Shown here: in pieces, positions 25,784 through 34,801 of the stretch
How the letters are laid out: the number at the start of each line of letters is the position of its first letter
How positions within the stretch are numbered: the first letter of the stretch is position 1
Assembly: GCF_004342985.1 (NCBI RefSeq)
Contig: NZ_SMBO01000002.1
Coordinates: 1 to 64,000, forward strand
Direction of reading: 5' to 3'
DNA length: 64,000 nt
Source of the DNA: Novosphingobium sp. PhB57
Lineage (GTDB): Bacteria; Pseudomonadota; Alphaproteobacteria; Sphingomonadales; Sphingomonadaceae
The notes under the pieces: model-generated
Seen by the model: only the letters and a program-made list of their open reading frames with translations
Told to the model about the DNA's origin: nothing
The model's database searches: none
Made by a program: the position numbers and the translations under genes

Positions 25784-26556
25784 GGAAGATCGCCACGTTC
25801 AACATCAACGGGGTCAAGGCGCGCCTGCCCCGCCTGCTCGAATGGCTGGAAGAGACGCGCCCGGCCGTCGCCTGCCTGCAGGAGATCAAGAGCCAGGACG
25901 AAGGCTTCCCAATCGCCGAGTTCGAGAAGATCGGCTACAAGGGCATCTGGCACGGCCAGAAGGGCTTCAATGGCGTGGCCATCCTTGCCGATGGCGAGAT
26001 GCCGGTGGAAGTGCAGCGCGGCCTTGAAGGGGAGCCTGAGGACGAGCATTCGCGCTATCTGGAGGCGGACGTCTTCGGAATGCGCGTCGTTTGCATCTAC
26101 CTGCCCAATGGCAATCCGGTGCCCGGCCCCAAGTTCGACTACAAGCTGCGCTGGATGGATCGCCTCCGCCGCCGCATGGACGCGATCAAGGCCGAGGAAG
26201 TTCCCGCCATCGTCACCGGCGATTTCAACGTCATCCCCACCGATTGCGATGTCTGGTCGCCGCCGGCCATGGCGGCCGATGCCCTGATGCAGCCGGAATC
26301 GCGCGATGCCTATTTCCGCCTGCTCGGAGACGGCTGGACCGACGCGATCGCCACTCACAACCCGCGCGGCGGCGTCTGGACCTTCTGGGACTATCAGGCC
26401 GGCGCCTGGCAACGCGACCATGGCTTCCGCATCGATCATGCACTGCTCTCGCCCGAGCTGGCGGACAGGCTCGTGGCCTGCGGCGTCGACAAGGCCTACC
26501 GCGGCCGCGAGAAGGCCAGCGACCATACCCCCGTCTGGGTCCATCTGAGAGACTGA
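25780..26556 (+). CDS. xth: Exodeoxyribonuclease III
   Basis: A 258-residue endonuclease/exonuclease/phosphatase-fold enzyme for base-excision repair at AP sites. Motifs: ATFNINGVKAR at the start, CLQEIKSQD with the metal-binding Glu, TGDFNVIPTDCDV in the middle, and KASDHTPVWV at the end with the catalytic His. ATG at 25780 overlaps the erpA stop, giving the normal family length. A bidirectional terminator follows. Confidence 0.95.
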   Translation: MRKIATFNINGVKARLPRLLEWLEETRPAVACLQEIKSQDEGFPIAEFEKIGYKGIWHGQKGFNGVAILADGEMPVEVQRGLEGEPEDEHSRYLEADVFGMRVVCIYLPNGNPVPGPKFDYKLRWMDRLRRRMDAIKAEEVPAIVTGDFNVIPTDCDVWSPPAMAADALMQPESRDAYFRLLGDGWTDAIATHNPRGGVWTFWDYQAGAWQRDHGFRIDHALLSPELADRLVACGVDKAYRGREKASDHTPVWVHLRD

Positions 26557-26580
26557 TTCCGGCGGGACCGATGACGGCAC

Positions 26581-26632
26581 GAGAAAGGGGAGCGAAAGCG
26601 GTGCATGGCGCACCGATTTCGCTCCCCTTCTC
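26581..26632. terminator. Bidirectional terminator between xth and cell-wall hydrolase
   Basis: A long imperfect hairpin. GGGGAGCGAAA plus CGGTGC on the left pair with GCACCG plus TTTCGCTCCCC on the right, around a short loop. It lies between two convergent genes. Confidence 0.8.
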
Positions 26633-26682
26633 ATGTTCCGCTACAGGGGCTGCAGCGCGCCCCCATACCGATCACCGCCGGA

Positions 26683-27351
26683 TCAACGGTAGAAGATGTG
26701 ATTGTCCACGCGGGCCAGGCGCGTCAGGCGCCAGTTCGGTTCCACGCGCGTGGCGTGGAAGAACAGCGCACCCTTGACCGGGCTCTTCCAGCTCTTTTCC
26801 ATGGCGATCTTGGCGACGGCCACGGCTTCGCGCCAGCCGCTCGACTGTTCGCGCACCTTGGGCATCTTCTTGCCCTGGATGAAGGAGAACTGCGCCGGCT
26901 GATAGACGACGCCGCAGTAGCTGGCCGGGAAGCGACCCGATTCCGCGCGGTTGATGATCACGCGGCCAACAGCCAGCTGGCCTTCCAGAGTTTCACCGCG
27001 CGATTCGAAGTAGATCGCGCTCGCCAGGCAGCGCATTTCGCTGCTCAGACGGCCAGGTACGGACTGCTGGGCAACAAGCTGCGCCAGCGTGTCTGCATCG
27101 ACCGGGTTGTCCTGCGAAGCGTCCTGATCTTCTGCGCCTGCTGCACTGTCGTCATCCGTCGCGTCTACCCCGTCTTCCGAGGGGAGGGACTGGACGACCG
27201 GCTTCGAGACGAAGATCGGATCGAGGTTCGATTGGGCCTGGACCAGGACTGGTGCCAGAGCCGCGGCGCCCGAACCCTGTGCGCCGAATAGGGTGGTCAA
27301 TATCGTAGCGGCCAGCGCCACTGCGCTTGCCCACTGAACTTTGCTTCGCAT
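26683..27351 (-). CDS. Cell-wall hydrolase, SleB/CwlJ type
   Basis: A 222-residue exported protein. A signal peptide of about 30 residues is followed by an acidic linker. The hydrolase domain starts near residue 105 (MRCLASAIYFESRGE, with the catalytic Glu), then AVGRVIINRAESGRFP and GALFFHATRVEPNW. Such enzymes cleave peptidoglycan and in alphaproteobacteria probably act in growth or division. The start is ATG at 27351; the codon before it is an in-frame TTG. Confidence 0.9.
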   Translation of the reverse strand: MRSKVQWASAVALAATILTTLFGAQGSGAAALAPVLVQAQSNLDPIFVSKPVVQSLPSEDGVDATDDDSAAGAEDQDASQDNPVDADTLAQLVAQQSVPGRLSSEMRCLASAIYFESRGETLEGQLAVGRVIINRAESGRFPASYCGVVYQPAQFSFIQGKKMPKVREQSSGWREAVAVAKIAMEKSWKSPVKGALFFHATRVEPNWRLTRLARVDNHIFYR

Positions 27352-27544
27352 CAACTTTAGATCAAGGGCGGTGAACCAATCCGACGCAGGCGGGAACGGA
27401 ATGCCTTTTAGAGGCGTTCACCTTCCAACGATCCTGCCGACGATTCCCCGTCTGCGTGCTAGCCGGGTTGGCCGAAATGCTACCCGAGCCGCTTCCGCGT
27501 CTGCGAAGAGGCCATTAACTTGCATGCCGTGCAAGTCAACCCGG

Positions 27545-27901
27545 TTATACACCAAGCCCGATGAAGCGTTCGGGCTTCGCGACATCCAGTTCCACGACCC
27601 AAAGGTCGGGGTCCTGCGTGCCGCGTCTCTCCACATAGTCCGAGAACGCGAGTCTCGCCGTTAGCGATTCGCCGAAATCTGCCGATTCTTCCTGGCGGCG
27701 AGTGCAATGCCAGGCGCGCGTGCCATCTAGGCCCGGCATGCGTTCATAGGCGCGCGCACTGCCTCCATTCTCGAGCAGGACGAGCATGATCGTCCCGGCG
27801 TCGCGCTCACCTTTGCTGAGAACCATGCCGAATCCGCCTTCCGCTTCCACTGCGCGTATGAGGCCGGAGACTTCCAGATGGGCGGGCAGGCGGTCGTCCA
27901 T
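27545..27901 (-). CDS. DUF1491 family protein
   Basis: A 118-residue protein with the DUF1491 pattern: RLPAHLEVSGLIRAVEAEGG near the start, GTIMLVLLENG in the middle and DPDLWVVELDV near the end. The family is restricted largely to alphaproteobacteria and has no known function. It begins two bases after the thioesterase stop and is probably last in the hpf-ptsN-thioesterase-DUF1491 run. Confidence 0.85.
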   Translation of the reverse strand: MDDRLPAHLEVSGLIRAVEAEGGFGMVLSKGERDAGTIMLVLLENGGSARAYERMPGLDGTRAWHCTRRQEESADFGESLTARLAFSDYVERRGTQDPDLWVVELDVAKPERFIGLGV

Positions 27902-27902
27902 G

Positions 27903-28427
27903 TCAGGCCGTACCGGTCGGGCCGGGGCCAGTCGGGCCCGGGGCAGTCGGGACGACGTAACCGGGCAGGCCGGAAAGCGCGATGCGCGAGCGCATGAATG
28001 TGCCGGTGCCGCGGCCCACTTCGTCGCCCTCTTCATCCACCAGGCGCGATTCCGCCACCAGCACGCGGCGGCGGCCGCTGACCCAGCGACCTTCGGCCAC
28101 GATGGTGCCGCCCTTGATCGGCTTGCTCAGCAGCAGGTTGAACGAGGTGGTGAGCAGGAAGCGATCGGTGACGAGCGTGTTGGCGGCATAGAACGCCGCA
28201 TCGTCCAGCATTTTGAAATAGATCGTCCCATGCGCCGCGCCGGCGGCGTGGAAACTGTCCGGCTCCACATCGAAAGTGATGCGGGAATGCCCCTCGCCGA
28301 CGATATCGAGGCGGGAGCGGAACATCTGGTTGATCGGCGCCGAAGCATAGAGGCCTTCCAGCGCACGCCAGTGCAGGCCGGCGCCGGACATGTCCGGAGC
28401 GCCGGAGTCCGAAGTCTCAGGCGGCAT
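27903..28427 (-). CDS. PaaI/hotdog thioesterase-like protein
   Basis: A 174-residue hotdog-fold protein. AAGAAHGTIYFKMLDDAAFYAAN fits the helix and catalytic region of PaaI-type thioesterases. The C-terminal 15 residues are a Gly-Pro-Thr-rich repeat (PGPTGPGPTG) that looks like a low-complexity extension. ATG at 28427 overlaps the ptsN stop; ATG at 28391 is an alternative start. Substrate unknown. Confidence 0.8.
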   Translation of the reverse strand: MPPETSDSGAPDMSGAGLHWRALEGLYASAPINQMFRSRLDIVGEGHSRITFDVEPDSFHAAGAAHGTIYFKMLDDAAFYAANTLVTDRFLLTTSFNLLLSKPIKGGTIVAEGRWVSGRRRVLVAESRLVDEEGDEVGRGTGTFMRSRIALSGLPGYVVPTAPGPTGPGPTGTA

Positions 28428-28878
28428 CGCGATCGATGACGTTGCTGAGCAGGCTGTAGAGCGCCTCGGGGCCGGGCGCATCGATCAGCGCGGAATGCAT
28501 GCGTTCATCGCGCATCATGCGTGAGATCGCGGCCAGGGCGTGAAGGTGAGTGGCGCCGGCATTCTCGGGCGAGAGCAGGCCGAACACCAGATCGACCGGC
28601 ACGCCATCCGCGGATTCGAATTCCACGGGAGCGTCGAGCCGCAGCACGACAGCCACGGGCCGCCCAAGACCGGACATGCGGGCATGCGGTATGGCGATGC
28701 GGCGGCCGAAGCCCGTGCTGCCCAGTTCCTCGCGCTCGATAATGCGCGCAAGCACGACTTCGCGATCGAGGTGGTAAACCTCGGCGAAAAGGTCGGCGAG
28801 TCGGCCGAGAATCACGGGCTTGCTGTCTGCGCTGGAAGTCACGACGGCATCTGGCAACAGGGTAAAAAGACTGCTCAT
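28417..28878 (-). CDS. ptsN: Nitrogen-related PTS IIA component (EIIA-Ntr)
   Basis: A 153-residue EIIA-Ntr protein. RRIAIPHARM contains the phosphorylated His (about H65), and LVFGLLSPENAG and HLHALAAISRMMRD are typical. It is a regulatory phosphoprotein of PTS-Ntr, not a sugar transporter. It lies downstream of hpf, as in many proteobacteria, although rpoN is not in the window. A perfect hairpin separates it from hpf. Confidence 0.92.
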   Translation of the reverse strand: MSSLFTLLPDAVVTSSADSKPVILGRLADLFAEVYHLDREVVLARIIEREELGSTGFGRRIAIPHARMSGLGRPVAVVLRLDAPVEFESADGVPVDLVFGLLSPENAGATHLHALAAISRMMRDERMHSALIDAPGPEALYSLLSNVIDRDAA

Positions 28879-28926
28879 CTGCGTTTCTGGTTCTGGCCCA
28901 AGATGGGTTACCTAGGACTAAACGTC

Positions 28927-28954
28927 CATAACCCCCGGAAAACCGGGGGTTATG
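28927..28954. terminator. Perfect 12-bp hairpin between hpf and ptsN
   Basis: CATAACCCCCGG pairs with CCGGGGGTTATG around a 4-base loop (TTTT on the minus strand). There is no T-tract after it in the direction of transcription, so it may be a partial terminator, processing site or stabilising stem setting the ratio of hpf to ptsN mRNA. Confidence 0.55.
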
Positions 28955-29005
28955 CTTTGTCCTTCGAAAAGAAGTATAGACGCCTATTCGGCGCTACGGT
29001 CGGCG

Positions 29006-29575
29006 TCAGTGCGGCTCGACCCAGCCAATCGAACCGTCGCCGCGGCGGTAAACCATATTATGGCGCCCCGTGCCAGCGTTTTTGAACAGCAGCGCCGTGG
29101 TGTTGCGCAAGTCGAGCATCATGACCGCGTCCGAAACGGTGGCCTCAGGAACGTCCACACGGGTTTCCGCAATCACGACAGGTGCGTCGATTTCCTGCTC
29201 TTCTTCCTGCTCGTTCGCGCGTTCTTCGAAGATCGTGTAGGCGGCTTCTTCCACCGCGACGGCATGAGCCGACTGTTCGTGGCGATCCTTGATCCGGCGC
29301 TTGTAACGGCGCAGCTGCTTGTCGATCTTTTCGGCGGCCTGGTCGCAGGCGATATGGGCATCCTGTGCCATGCCGGTGCCCTTCAGCACCAGGTTCTGCA
29401 TCACATGCATCACGATATCGCAGCGGAAAGCGCCGGCCGGGGCGCGTCCGAAGGTGACCTGGGACGACAGCGCTCGGCTGAAGTACTTGTCTATGATCGC
29501 CGTCAGTCGCTCGCTGGCGTGGTTCTGGAGGGCTTCACCGGTGTCGACCTGATGGCCGGAAACGCGGATGTCCAT
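29006..29575 (-). CDS. hpf: Ribosome hibernation promoting factor, long form
   Basis: A 189-residue long HPF. The N-terminal S30AE domain (to about residue 100) binds the ribosome decoding region. After an acidic linker, the C-terminal dimerisation domain carries EAVMMLDL-like and RRGDGSIGWVEP segments. Long HPF forms inactive 100S ribosomes in stationary phase. The gene lies upstream of ptsN and downstream of dnaQ in the leftward run from the putative origin. Confidence 0.93.
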   Translation of the reverse strand: MDIRVSGHQVDTGEALQNHASERLTAIIDKYFSRALSSQVTFGRAPAGAFRCDIVMHVMQNLVLKGTGMAQDAHIACDQAAEKIDKQLRRYKRRIKDRHEQSAHAVAVEEAAYTIFEERANEQEEEQEIDAPVVIAETRVDVPEATVSDAVMMLDLRNTTALLFKNAGTGRHNMVYRRGDGSIGWVEPH

Positions 29576-29599
29576 GGACGATTACTCCTCTGCTGTGAA

Positions 29600-30283
29600 T
29601 CAGGCGCCCCAGAGCGGGGCATCGACCGACTTGAGAAACTCTGCGTGAACAAGAAGTTCCTCGTCGGTAGCCGCGTGGGGACGCGGCTGACGAAACGGGC
29701 GATCCTTTCGAATGAGAATGCGCGCCTCCGTCGTGATTTCGGCGGTTTCCGCGAGAAGCTCCAGGCCGATCTGGCGACCGCCCCTCAGCTCCACATAGAC
29801 CTGCGCGAGCAGCTCGGCGTCTAGCAAGGCGCCGTGCTTGGTACGATGACTTCGATCAATTCCGTAGCGCGTGCAAAGCGCGTCCAGAGACAGCTTGGCG
29901 CCGGGATGCCGCACTTTGGCGAGCGCCACGGTATCGACCATCCGCGTCAGGCAGACTTCGGCAAAGCCGCACTTGGCGAGTTCGAAATTGATGAAGTTGA
30001 AGTCGAAGCCCGCATTGTGCGCGATCATCGGCGCGTCACCGATGAAGTCCACGAAGGCCTGGGCGCAGCTGCCGAACAGGGGCTTGTCGGCAAGGAAAGC
30101 ATCGGACAGGCCGTGCACCGCTTCGGCTTCGGCGGGCATCGTGCGTTCGGGGTTGAAATAGGCGTGGTAGGTTTGGCCGGTGGGCACCCGGTTGACCATC
30201 TCGATGCAGCCGATCTCCACCATCCGGTCCCCGTTCCTGGGGTCGAAACCTGTAGTCTCGGTGTCGAAGATGATCTCTCTCAT
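29600..30283 (-). CDS. dnaQ: DNA polymerase III epsilon subunit
   Basis: A 227-residue proofreading 3'-5' exonuclease. Exo I reads FDTETTGFDPRNGDR with the metal-binding Asp and Glu, Exo II has HNAGFDFNFIN and Exo III HGALLDAELLA, the DEDDh type. ATG at 30283 (MREIIFDTETTG) is chosen over an upstream in-frame ATG because the domain starts immediately. It is adjacent to coaE, the usual alphaproteobacterial order near the origin. Confidence 0.95.
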   Translation of the reverse strand: MREIIFDTETTGFDPRNGDRMVEIGCIEMVNRVPTGQTYHAYFNPERTMPAEAEAVHGLSDAFLADKPLFGSCAQAFVDFIGDAPMIAHNAGFDFNFINFELAKCGFAEVCLTRMVDTVALAKVRHPGAKLSLDALCTRYGIDRSHRTKHGALLDAELLAQVYVELRGGRQIGLELLAETAEITTEARILIRKDRPFRQPRPHAATDEELLVHAEFLKSVDAPLWGA

Positions 30284-30332
30284 CCCTCTCCATATCTGCC
30301 TGCCCGGCCCACTTCGCAAGGCCCTGAGGCGA

Positions 30333-30938
30333 TTATTCTGACCCGGCCAGCGCATCCACGATGCGGCTTACCTGCCAGCGGGTTTCCTCCAATGTGGTCC
30401 CGGTATCGATGACGAAATCGGCGCGCGCGCGCTTTTCAGCGTCCGGAACCTGAAGGGTCAGTATCTGCTGGAATTTCTCCGCCGTCATGCCCGGCCGCGC
30501 GAGCACGCGGGCACGCTGGGCCTCTGCCGGAGCGGAGACCACCACCACCCCGTCCAGGCCGCGATCGCCCGTTTTTTCGTAAAGCAGGGGTATGTCGAAA
30601 ACGACCAGCGGCGCGCTGCCATGCGTCGCCATGAAGCGGCGCCGCGCCTCTGCGACGGCGGGGTGGACGATGCCCTCGAGTCGCGCCAGTTCCGCCTTGT
30701 CTCCGAACACGGCCGCGCCCAGCTTCTGGCGAATGACTCCCTCCGGACCGGTGGTGCCCGGAAAGGCCGCCTCGATCGCTGCGACCAGCAACCCGCCCGG
30801 GCCCTGCAATTCGTGAACGGTCGCATCCGCATCGAAGACCGGCACGCCGAGAGCGCGGAACATCCCGGCCACGGTGGACTTGCCCATGCCGATCGAGCCG
30901 GTGAGGCCCAGGATCTTCGGGGCCGCGGCGCGATTCAT
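30333..30938 (-). CDS. coaE: Dephospho-CoA kinase
   Basis: A 201-residue P-loop kinase for the last step of coenzyme A synthesis. LGLTGSIGMGKST is the Walker A motif, VFDADATVHEL binds substrate, and VVFDIPLLYE is the typical mid-domain block. It overlaps aroE by four bases, indicating coupling in the maf-aroE-coaE-dnaQ run. Confidence 0.95.
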   Translation of the reverse strand: MNRAAAPKILGLTGSIGMGKSTVAGMFRALGVPVFDADATVHELQGPGGLLVAAIEAAFPGTTGPEGVIRQKLGAAVFGDKAELARLEGIVHPAVAEARRRFMATHGSAPLVVFDIPLLYEKTGDRGLDGVVVVSAPAEAQRARVLARPGMTAEKFQQILTLQVPDAEKRARADFVIDTGTTLEETRWQVSRIVDALAGSE

Positions 30939-31792
30939 GCCAGAAGCCGCGCGCGCAGTTCCTCGTCATGCTCGCGGGGCGGCTTCACCCCGAAGAAACG
31001 CGTGAAGGCGACGTCGGCCTGGCCGATCAGCATCGCCAGGCCGTCGACCGTTTCCAGTCCCGCCTTGCGGGCATCCTGAAGGAACGGCGTCTCCAGCGGA
31101 CTGGTGACGATGTCATAGGCCACGCTGCGCGGCGGCGCATGGCTGAAATCGAAGGCGAGGGGCGGCTGCCCGGCCATGCCCAGCGGACTCGCATTGACGA
31201 TGATGTCGAGGCAGTGCTCGCGGTCGTCGAAAGCGAAGTCGGTGGGATCGGCGAAATGCGCCAGGTCGATGGCGTGATGGTCCTTCTGCACGGTCAACTC
31301 GTCCAGCATGGACCGCGCCTTGGCGGGATCGCGCCCGGCCAGCACGATCACGAAGCCGCGCTCCGCCAGGGCCGCGACGATCGCCCGCGCAGCGCCGCCG
31401 GTACCGAGAACGCGCGCCATACGGAACAAGTGAGTCTGGTCGAGCAGCGGCTGCAGCGGCTCCAGAAAGCCCGGAGCGTCGGTGTTGTAGCCTGTCAGCG
31501 AGCCATCCGCCTCGCGCACCACCGTGTTCACGGCGCCGATCCTGGCCGCCAGCGGATCCAGCCTGTCGAGCAGGGGCACGATCGCCAGCTTGTGCGGCAT
31601 CGTGACGTTGCAACCCCGCCAGGCGGCATCGCCGCGGCGTTCGTCGAGATAGCCGGTCAGGCCTTCAACCGGAACGAGATGCCGGTCGTAGCGACCCTCA
31701 AGGCCGAGCTTCTCCAGCCAGAATCCGTGAATCACCGGGGACCTGGATTGTCCGATCGGATCGCCGATCACTTCGGCATAAGGCAGAGTCAT
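30935..31792 (-). CDS. aroE: Shikimate dehydrogenase
   Basis: A 285-residue NADPH-dependent enzyme reducing 3-dehydroshikimate to shikimate in aromatic amino-acid synthesis. [18 protein letters not shown] binds shikimate, GCNVTMPHK contains the catalytic Lys, and [12 protein letters not shown] is the nucleotide-binding loop. It overlaps maf by four bases at its start and coaE at its end. Confidence 0.95.
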   Translation of the reverse strand: MTLPYAEVIGDPIGQSRSPVIHGFWLEKLGLEGRYDRHLVPVEGLTGYLDERRGDAAWRGCNVTMPHKLAIVPLLDRLDPLAARIGAVNTVVREADGSLTGYNTDAPGFLEPLQPLLDQTHLFRMARVLGTGGAARAIVAALAERGFVIVLAGRDPAKARSMLDELTVQKDHHAIDLAHFADPTDFAFDDREHCLDIIVNASPLGMAGQPPLAFDFSHAPPRSVAYDIVTSPLETPFLQDARKAGLETVDGLAMLIGQADVAFTRFFGVKPPREHDEELRARLLA

Positions 31793-32373
31793 TGCGCGAT
31801 TTCTCCGAGACGACGCAGCGCCGCCTGCACTTTGAGCAGCGGCATGCCGAGAATGGTGAAATAGTCGCCGTCGATCTTCTCGAACAGCTGCACGCCCCGG
31901 GCTTCGATACGAAAAACGCCGACGCAGCCCGCCACTTCAGGCCATTCGGCATCGAGATAATCGGCAATGAATGCCTCGGAAAGCGTCGTGACCTGGAGCG
32001 AGGCCACGGCGTCTTCGGCCCACAATACCTCGCCGTCGCGCACGAGGGCGGCGGCGCTGTGGAGATTCATCACTTTGCCGGAGAAGAAGCGCAGATGTTC
32101 GGCGGCGGCCTCGCGATCGGCGGGCTTGTCGAAACGGCGGCCAGCGCATTCGACCAGCGAGTCACTGCCGAGCACCAGCTCTCCAGGCGCCTGATCGGAT
32201 ACCGCCAGCGCCTTGGCCCGCGCCAGTTGCAGGGCGATCTCGGCGGGCGGCCTGCCGGAAAGCCCAGCCTCGATGGCGCGCTCGTCGACGTGCGCGGGCT
32301 GCGCGCGAAACGGAATGGCTGCGGCTTCGAGCATGGCACGCCGCGACGCGCTTTGAGATGCCAGGACGATCAT
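31789..32373 (-). CDS. maf: Maf family nucleotide pyrophosphatase
   Basis: A 194-residue Maf protein. [12 protein letters not shown] is the signature N-terminal motif, and [17 protein letters not shown] and [12 protein letters not shown] follow. Maf proteins hydrolyse non-canonical or certain canonical NTPs; the precise substrate class is not assigned. It is the second gene leftward of the putative origin, and its four-base overlap with aroE suggests coupling. Confidence 0.93.
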   Translation of the reverse strand: MIVLASQSASRRAMLEAAAIPFRAQPAHVDERAIEAGLSGRPPAEIALQLARAKALAVSDQAPGELVLGSDSLVECAGRRFDKPADREAAAEHLRFFSGKVMNLHSAAALVRDGEVLWAEDAVASLQVTTLSEAFIADYLDAEWPEVAGCVGVFRIEARGVQLFEKIDGDYFTILGMPLLKVQAALRRLGEIAQ

Positions 32374-32390
32374 GTCGATTTCCCGTGAAG

Positions 32391-33236
32391 TCAGATCGGC
32401 TTGGGGCCGACCGGACCTTGCGTTCCTTCGGCCTTGCGCTCGTTATAGAGATTGATGATCGCCGCGGCCGTTTCCTCGATCGACCGACGCGTCACGTCGA
32501 TCACCGGCCAGGAATTGTCCGCGAACATGCGGCGCGCGTATTTCAGCTCGTTCTCCACCCTATCGGACTTCACGTAATCGGTATCCGGCGACTGGCTGAG
32601 GGAGAGCAGACGGTTGCGGCGAATCTGAATCAGGCGCTCCGGCGCGGTGGTCAGGCCCACGACCAGCGGTCGCTTGAGGCCGAACAGCAGCGGCGGGGGC
32701 GGGCTCTCCACCACGATGGGGATGTTCGCCACTTTGTACCCGCGGTTAGCGAGGTAGATCGACGTCGGCGTCTTGCTGGTGCGCGAGACTCCCGCCAGGA
32801 CGATATCGGACTCTTCCCAGTCCTCCCAGGCAATGCCGTCGTCATGAGCGATGGTGAACTGAATCGCATCGACGCGCGCGAAATAGGCGTCGTCCAGGCG
32901 GTGCTGCCGGCCCGGACGCCCCTTGGCCTCCTGGCCGAGCAAGGCTTCCAGGGCATCGGTGACACCGTCGAGCACGGCAATCGCCGGCAGCCCGAGCTGC
33001 TGGCAGCGTTCTTCCAGCCTGCCGCGCGTTTCCTCGTTCACGAGAGTGAAGAAGACGAGTCCGGGATTGGCGGCGATTTCGCCCATGATCCGGTCGAGGT
33101 GCTGCTGGGATCGCACCATCGGCCAGAAGTGCCGCAGGACGTCTGAATCGTCGAACTGGGCGAGGGCGGCCTTGGCTATCATTTCCAGCGTTTCGCCAGT
33201 GGAATCCGAGAGCAGGTGGAGATGAAATCGCGCCAT
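32391..33236 (-). CDS. ppsR: Pyruvate, phosphate/water dikinase regulatory protein
   Basis: A 281-residue bifunctional kinase/pyrophosphorylase of the DUF299 family that controls PEP synthase or PPDK by ADP-dependent phosphorylation. [14 protein letters not shown] at the start is the family signature, and [18 protein letters not shown] is the P-loop region. ATG at 33236 is chosen over an upstream in-frame ATG at 33371, which would place coding sequence across the origin-like region. It diverges from hemE. Confidence 0.92.
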   Translation of the reverse strand: MARFHLHLLSDSTGETLEMIAKAALAQFDDSDVLRHFWPMVRSQQHLDRIMGEIAANPGLVFFTLVNEETRGRLEERCQQLGLPAIAVLDGVTDALEALLGQEAKGRPGRQHRLDDAYFARVDAIQFTIAHDDGIAWEDWEESDIVLAGVSRTSKTPTSIYLANRGYKVANIPIVVESPPPPLLFGLKRPLVVGLTTAPERLIQIRRNRLLSLSQSPDTDYVKSDRVENELKYARRMFADNSWPVIDVTRRSIEETAAAIINLYNERKAEGTQGPVGPKPI

Positions 33237-33592
33237 TCGAGGCTTTTCCAGAGTCTTCGCGAGGGAGCCGCCAGACCTCCCGGCGGCTTGTGGATATGTC
33301 CCGGCATAAACCACGGGACTAGTCCGGTGACAACTCGGATCCCGGTTTTCCTCCCCGTTGAACCGATTCAATCTCTAGAGTCGTAAACATGATTCAATTC
33401 GCGCCCACACCCTGTGGGTAACCGGGATAAAGAGTCTTTGACTCAGACTCCTCGGAGAGTCGCCGCACAGATTTGAACCTGTTCACCGTGGAATAATTCG
33501 GGCAAGATTCAATCGTCCCCGATATCCACAGGACCAACAGACTCCATCATCCTTCTAAGAATCTTTATTTTTTTGATCGGACCTGAATCTCG
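33237..33592. other. Putative chromosomal replication origin (oriC) between ppsR and hemE
   Basis: A 356-base gene-free region with three DnaA-box-like 9-mers: ATATCCACA on the minus strand at 33289-33297, TTACCCACA on the minus strand at 33413-33421, and ATATCCACA on the plus strand at 33522-33530. Each is one mismatch from TTATCCACA. It has 12 GANTC methylation sites where about one or two are expected, three copies of GATTCAAT, and an AT-rich tract (about 33556-33578) next to hemE that could unwind. Origins near hemE are established for Caulobacter and other alphaproteobacteria. The ppsR and hemE promoters must also lie here. Confidence 0.8.
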
Positions 33593-34618
33593 ATGCCTGG
33601 CCTCCTTCTCGAAAACCTGCGCGGAACGAACACGAGCAAGCGCCCGGTCTGGCTGATGCGCCAGGCCGGAAGATACCTTCCCGAATACCGTGCCCTGCGC
33701 GCCGAAAAGGGCGGATTCCTGGCCCTCGTCTACGATACCGACGCAGCCGCCGAGATCACCCTGCAACCGATCCGCCGCTTCGGATTCGACGGTGCGATCC
33801 TGTTCTCGGACATCCTGATCGTGCCTTACTCCATGGGGCAGGACCTCCAGTTCCTGGCCGGCGAAGGTCCGCGGCTGACTCCGCGCCTGGTCGACAGCGC
33901 GCTGGAGAGTCTCTCTGCCGTGCCCGATCGCCTCTCCCCGATCTACGAAACCGTGCGCAAGGTTCGCGCCGCACTCGATGCCGACAAGACGATGCTGGGC
34001 TTTGCAGGAAGCCCCTGGACGGTCGCCACGTACATGTGTGCAGGCGAGGGCAGCCGGGATCAGCATGAGACCCGCGCCATGGCCTATCGCGACCCTACGG
34101 CGTTCCAGGCGATCATCCAGGCTATCGTGGGGGTGACTGTCGACTACCTCAGCGGCCAGATCGAAGCCGGCGCGGAAGCCATCCAGCTTTTCGATTCATG
34201 GGCAGGGTCGCTCTCTCCCGCTCAGTTCGAGCGCTGGGTCATTGCTCCCAATGCGCAGATCGTCGCTGCGGTGAAAGCGCGCCATCCCGAGACTCCGATC
34301 ATCGGATTCCCCAAGGGGGCCGGCGAAAAACTGGCATCCTATGCCCGGGAGACCGGTGTCGACGCGGTCGGAATCGACGAGACCATCGACCCGATCTGGG
34401 CGGCGCGGGAATTGCCGGCGGGCCTGCCGGTGCAGGGGAATCTCGATCCGCTGCTGCTGCTTTCGGGCGGTGAGGACCTCGAGAGTCAGGTCCACCGCGT
34501 GCTCGATGCCTTTGCCGACCGGCCGCACGTCTTCAATCTCGGCCACGGAATCGGCCAGTTCACGCCGATCGAGAACGTGGAGAAGCTGCTCGGCATCGTC
34601 CGGAACTGGTCGCGATAG
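33593..34618 (+). CDS. hemE: Uroporphyrinogen decarboxylase
   Basis: A 341-residue enzyme that decarboxylates uroporphyrinogen III to coproporphyrinogen III. RPVWLMRQAGRYLPEYR is the signature N-terminal motif, then AILFSDILIVPYSMG, GFAGSPWTVATYM and GHGIGQFTPIENV. ATG at 33593 gives the normal length. It is the first gene to the right of the origin-like region, the canonical alphaproteobacterial position, and precedes hemJ and rho. Confidence 0.96.
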   Translation: MPGLLLENLRGTNTSKRPVWLMRQAGRYLPEYRALRAEKGGFLALVYDTDAAAEITLQPIRRFGFDGAILFSDILIVPYSMGQDLQFLAGEGPRLTPRLVDSALESLSAVPDRLSPIYETVRKVRAALDADKTMLGFAGSPWTVATYMCAGEGSRDQHETRAMAYRDPTAFQAIIQAIVGVTVDYLSGQIEAGAEAIQLFDSWAGSLSPAQFERWVIAPNAQIVAAVKARHPETPIIGFPKGAGEKLASYARETGVDAVGIDETIDPIWAARELPAGLPVQGNLDPLLLLSGGEDLESQVHRVLDAFADRPHVFNLGHGIGQFTPIENVEKLLGIVRNWSR

Positions 34619-34801
34619 GCCCATTCCGGCGGCGGCCCTCAACAGGCATCCCTCCCGCACCCTGCCCAGCGATCGACCGCCCGGAAGCGGATTAATCGGC
34701 TGATTCACGGACGGAATCGTCTTGCCCGAAGCAGGGCAAGAGTGCAGGAGGGCCGCCCCGGAACCATCAGACTCGTGGGACTCATGCAGGAAGTGCTTTC
34801 C

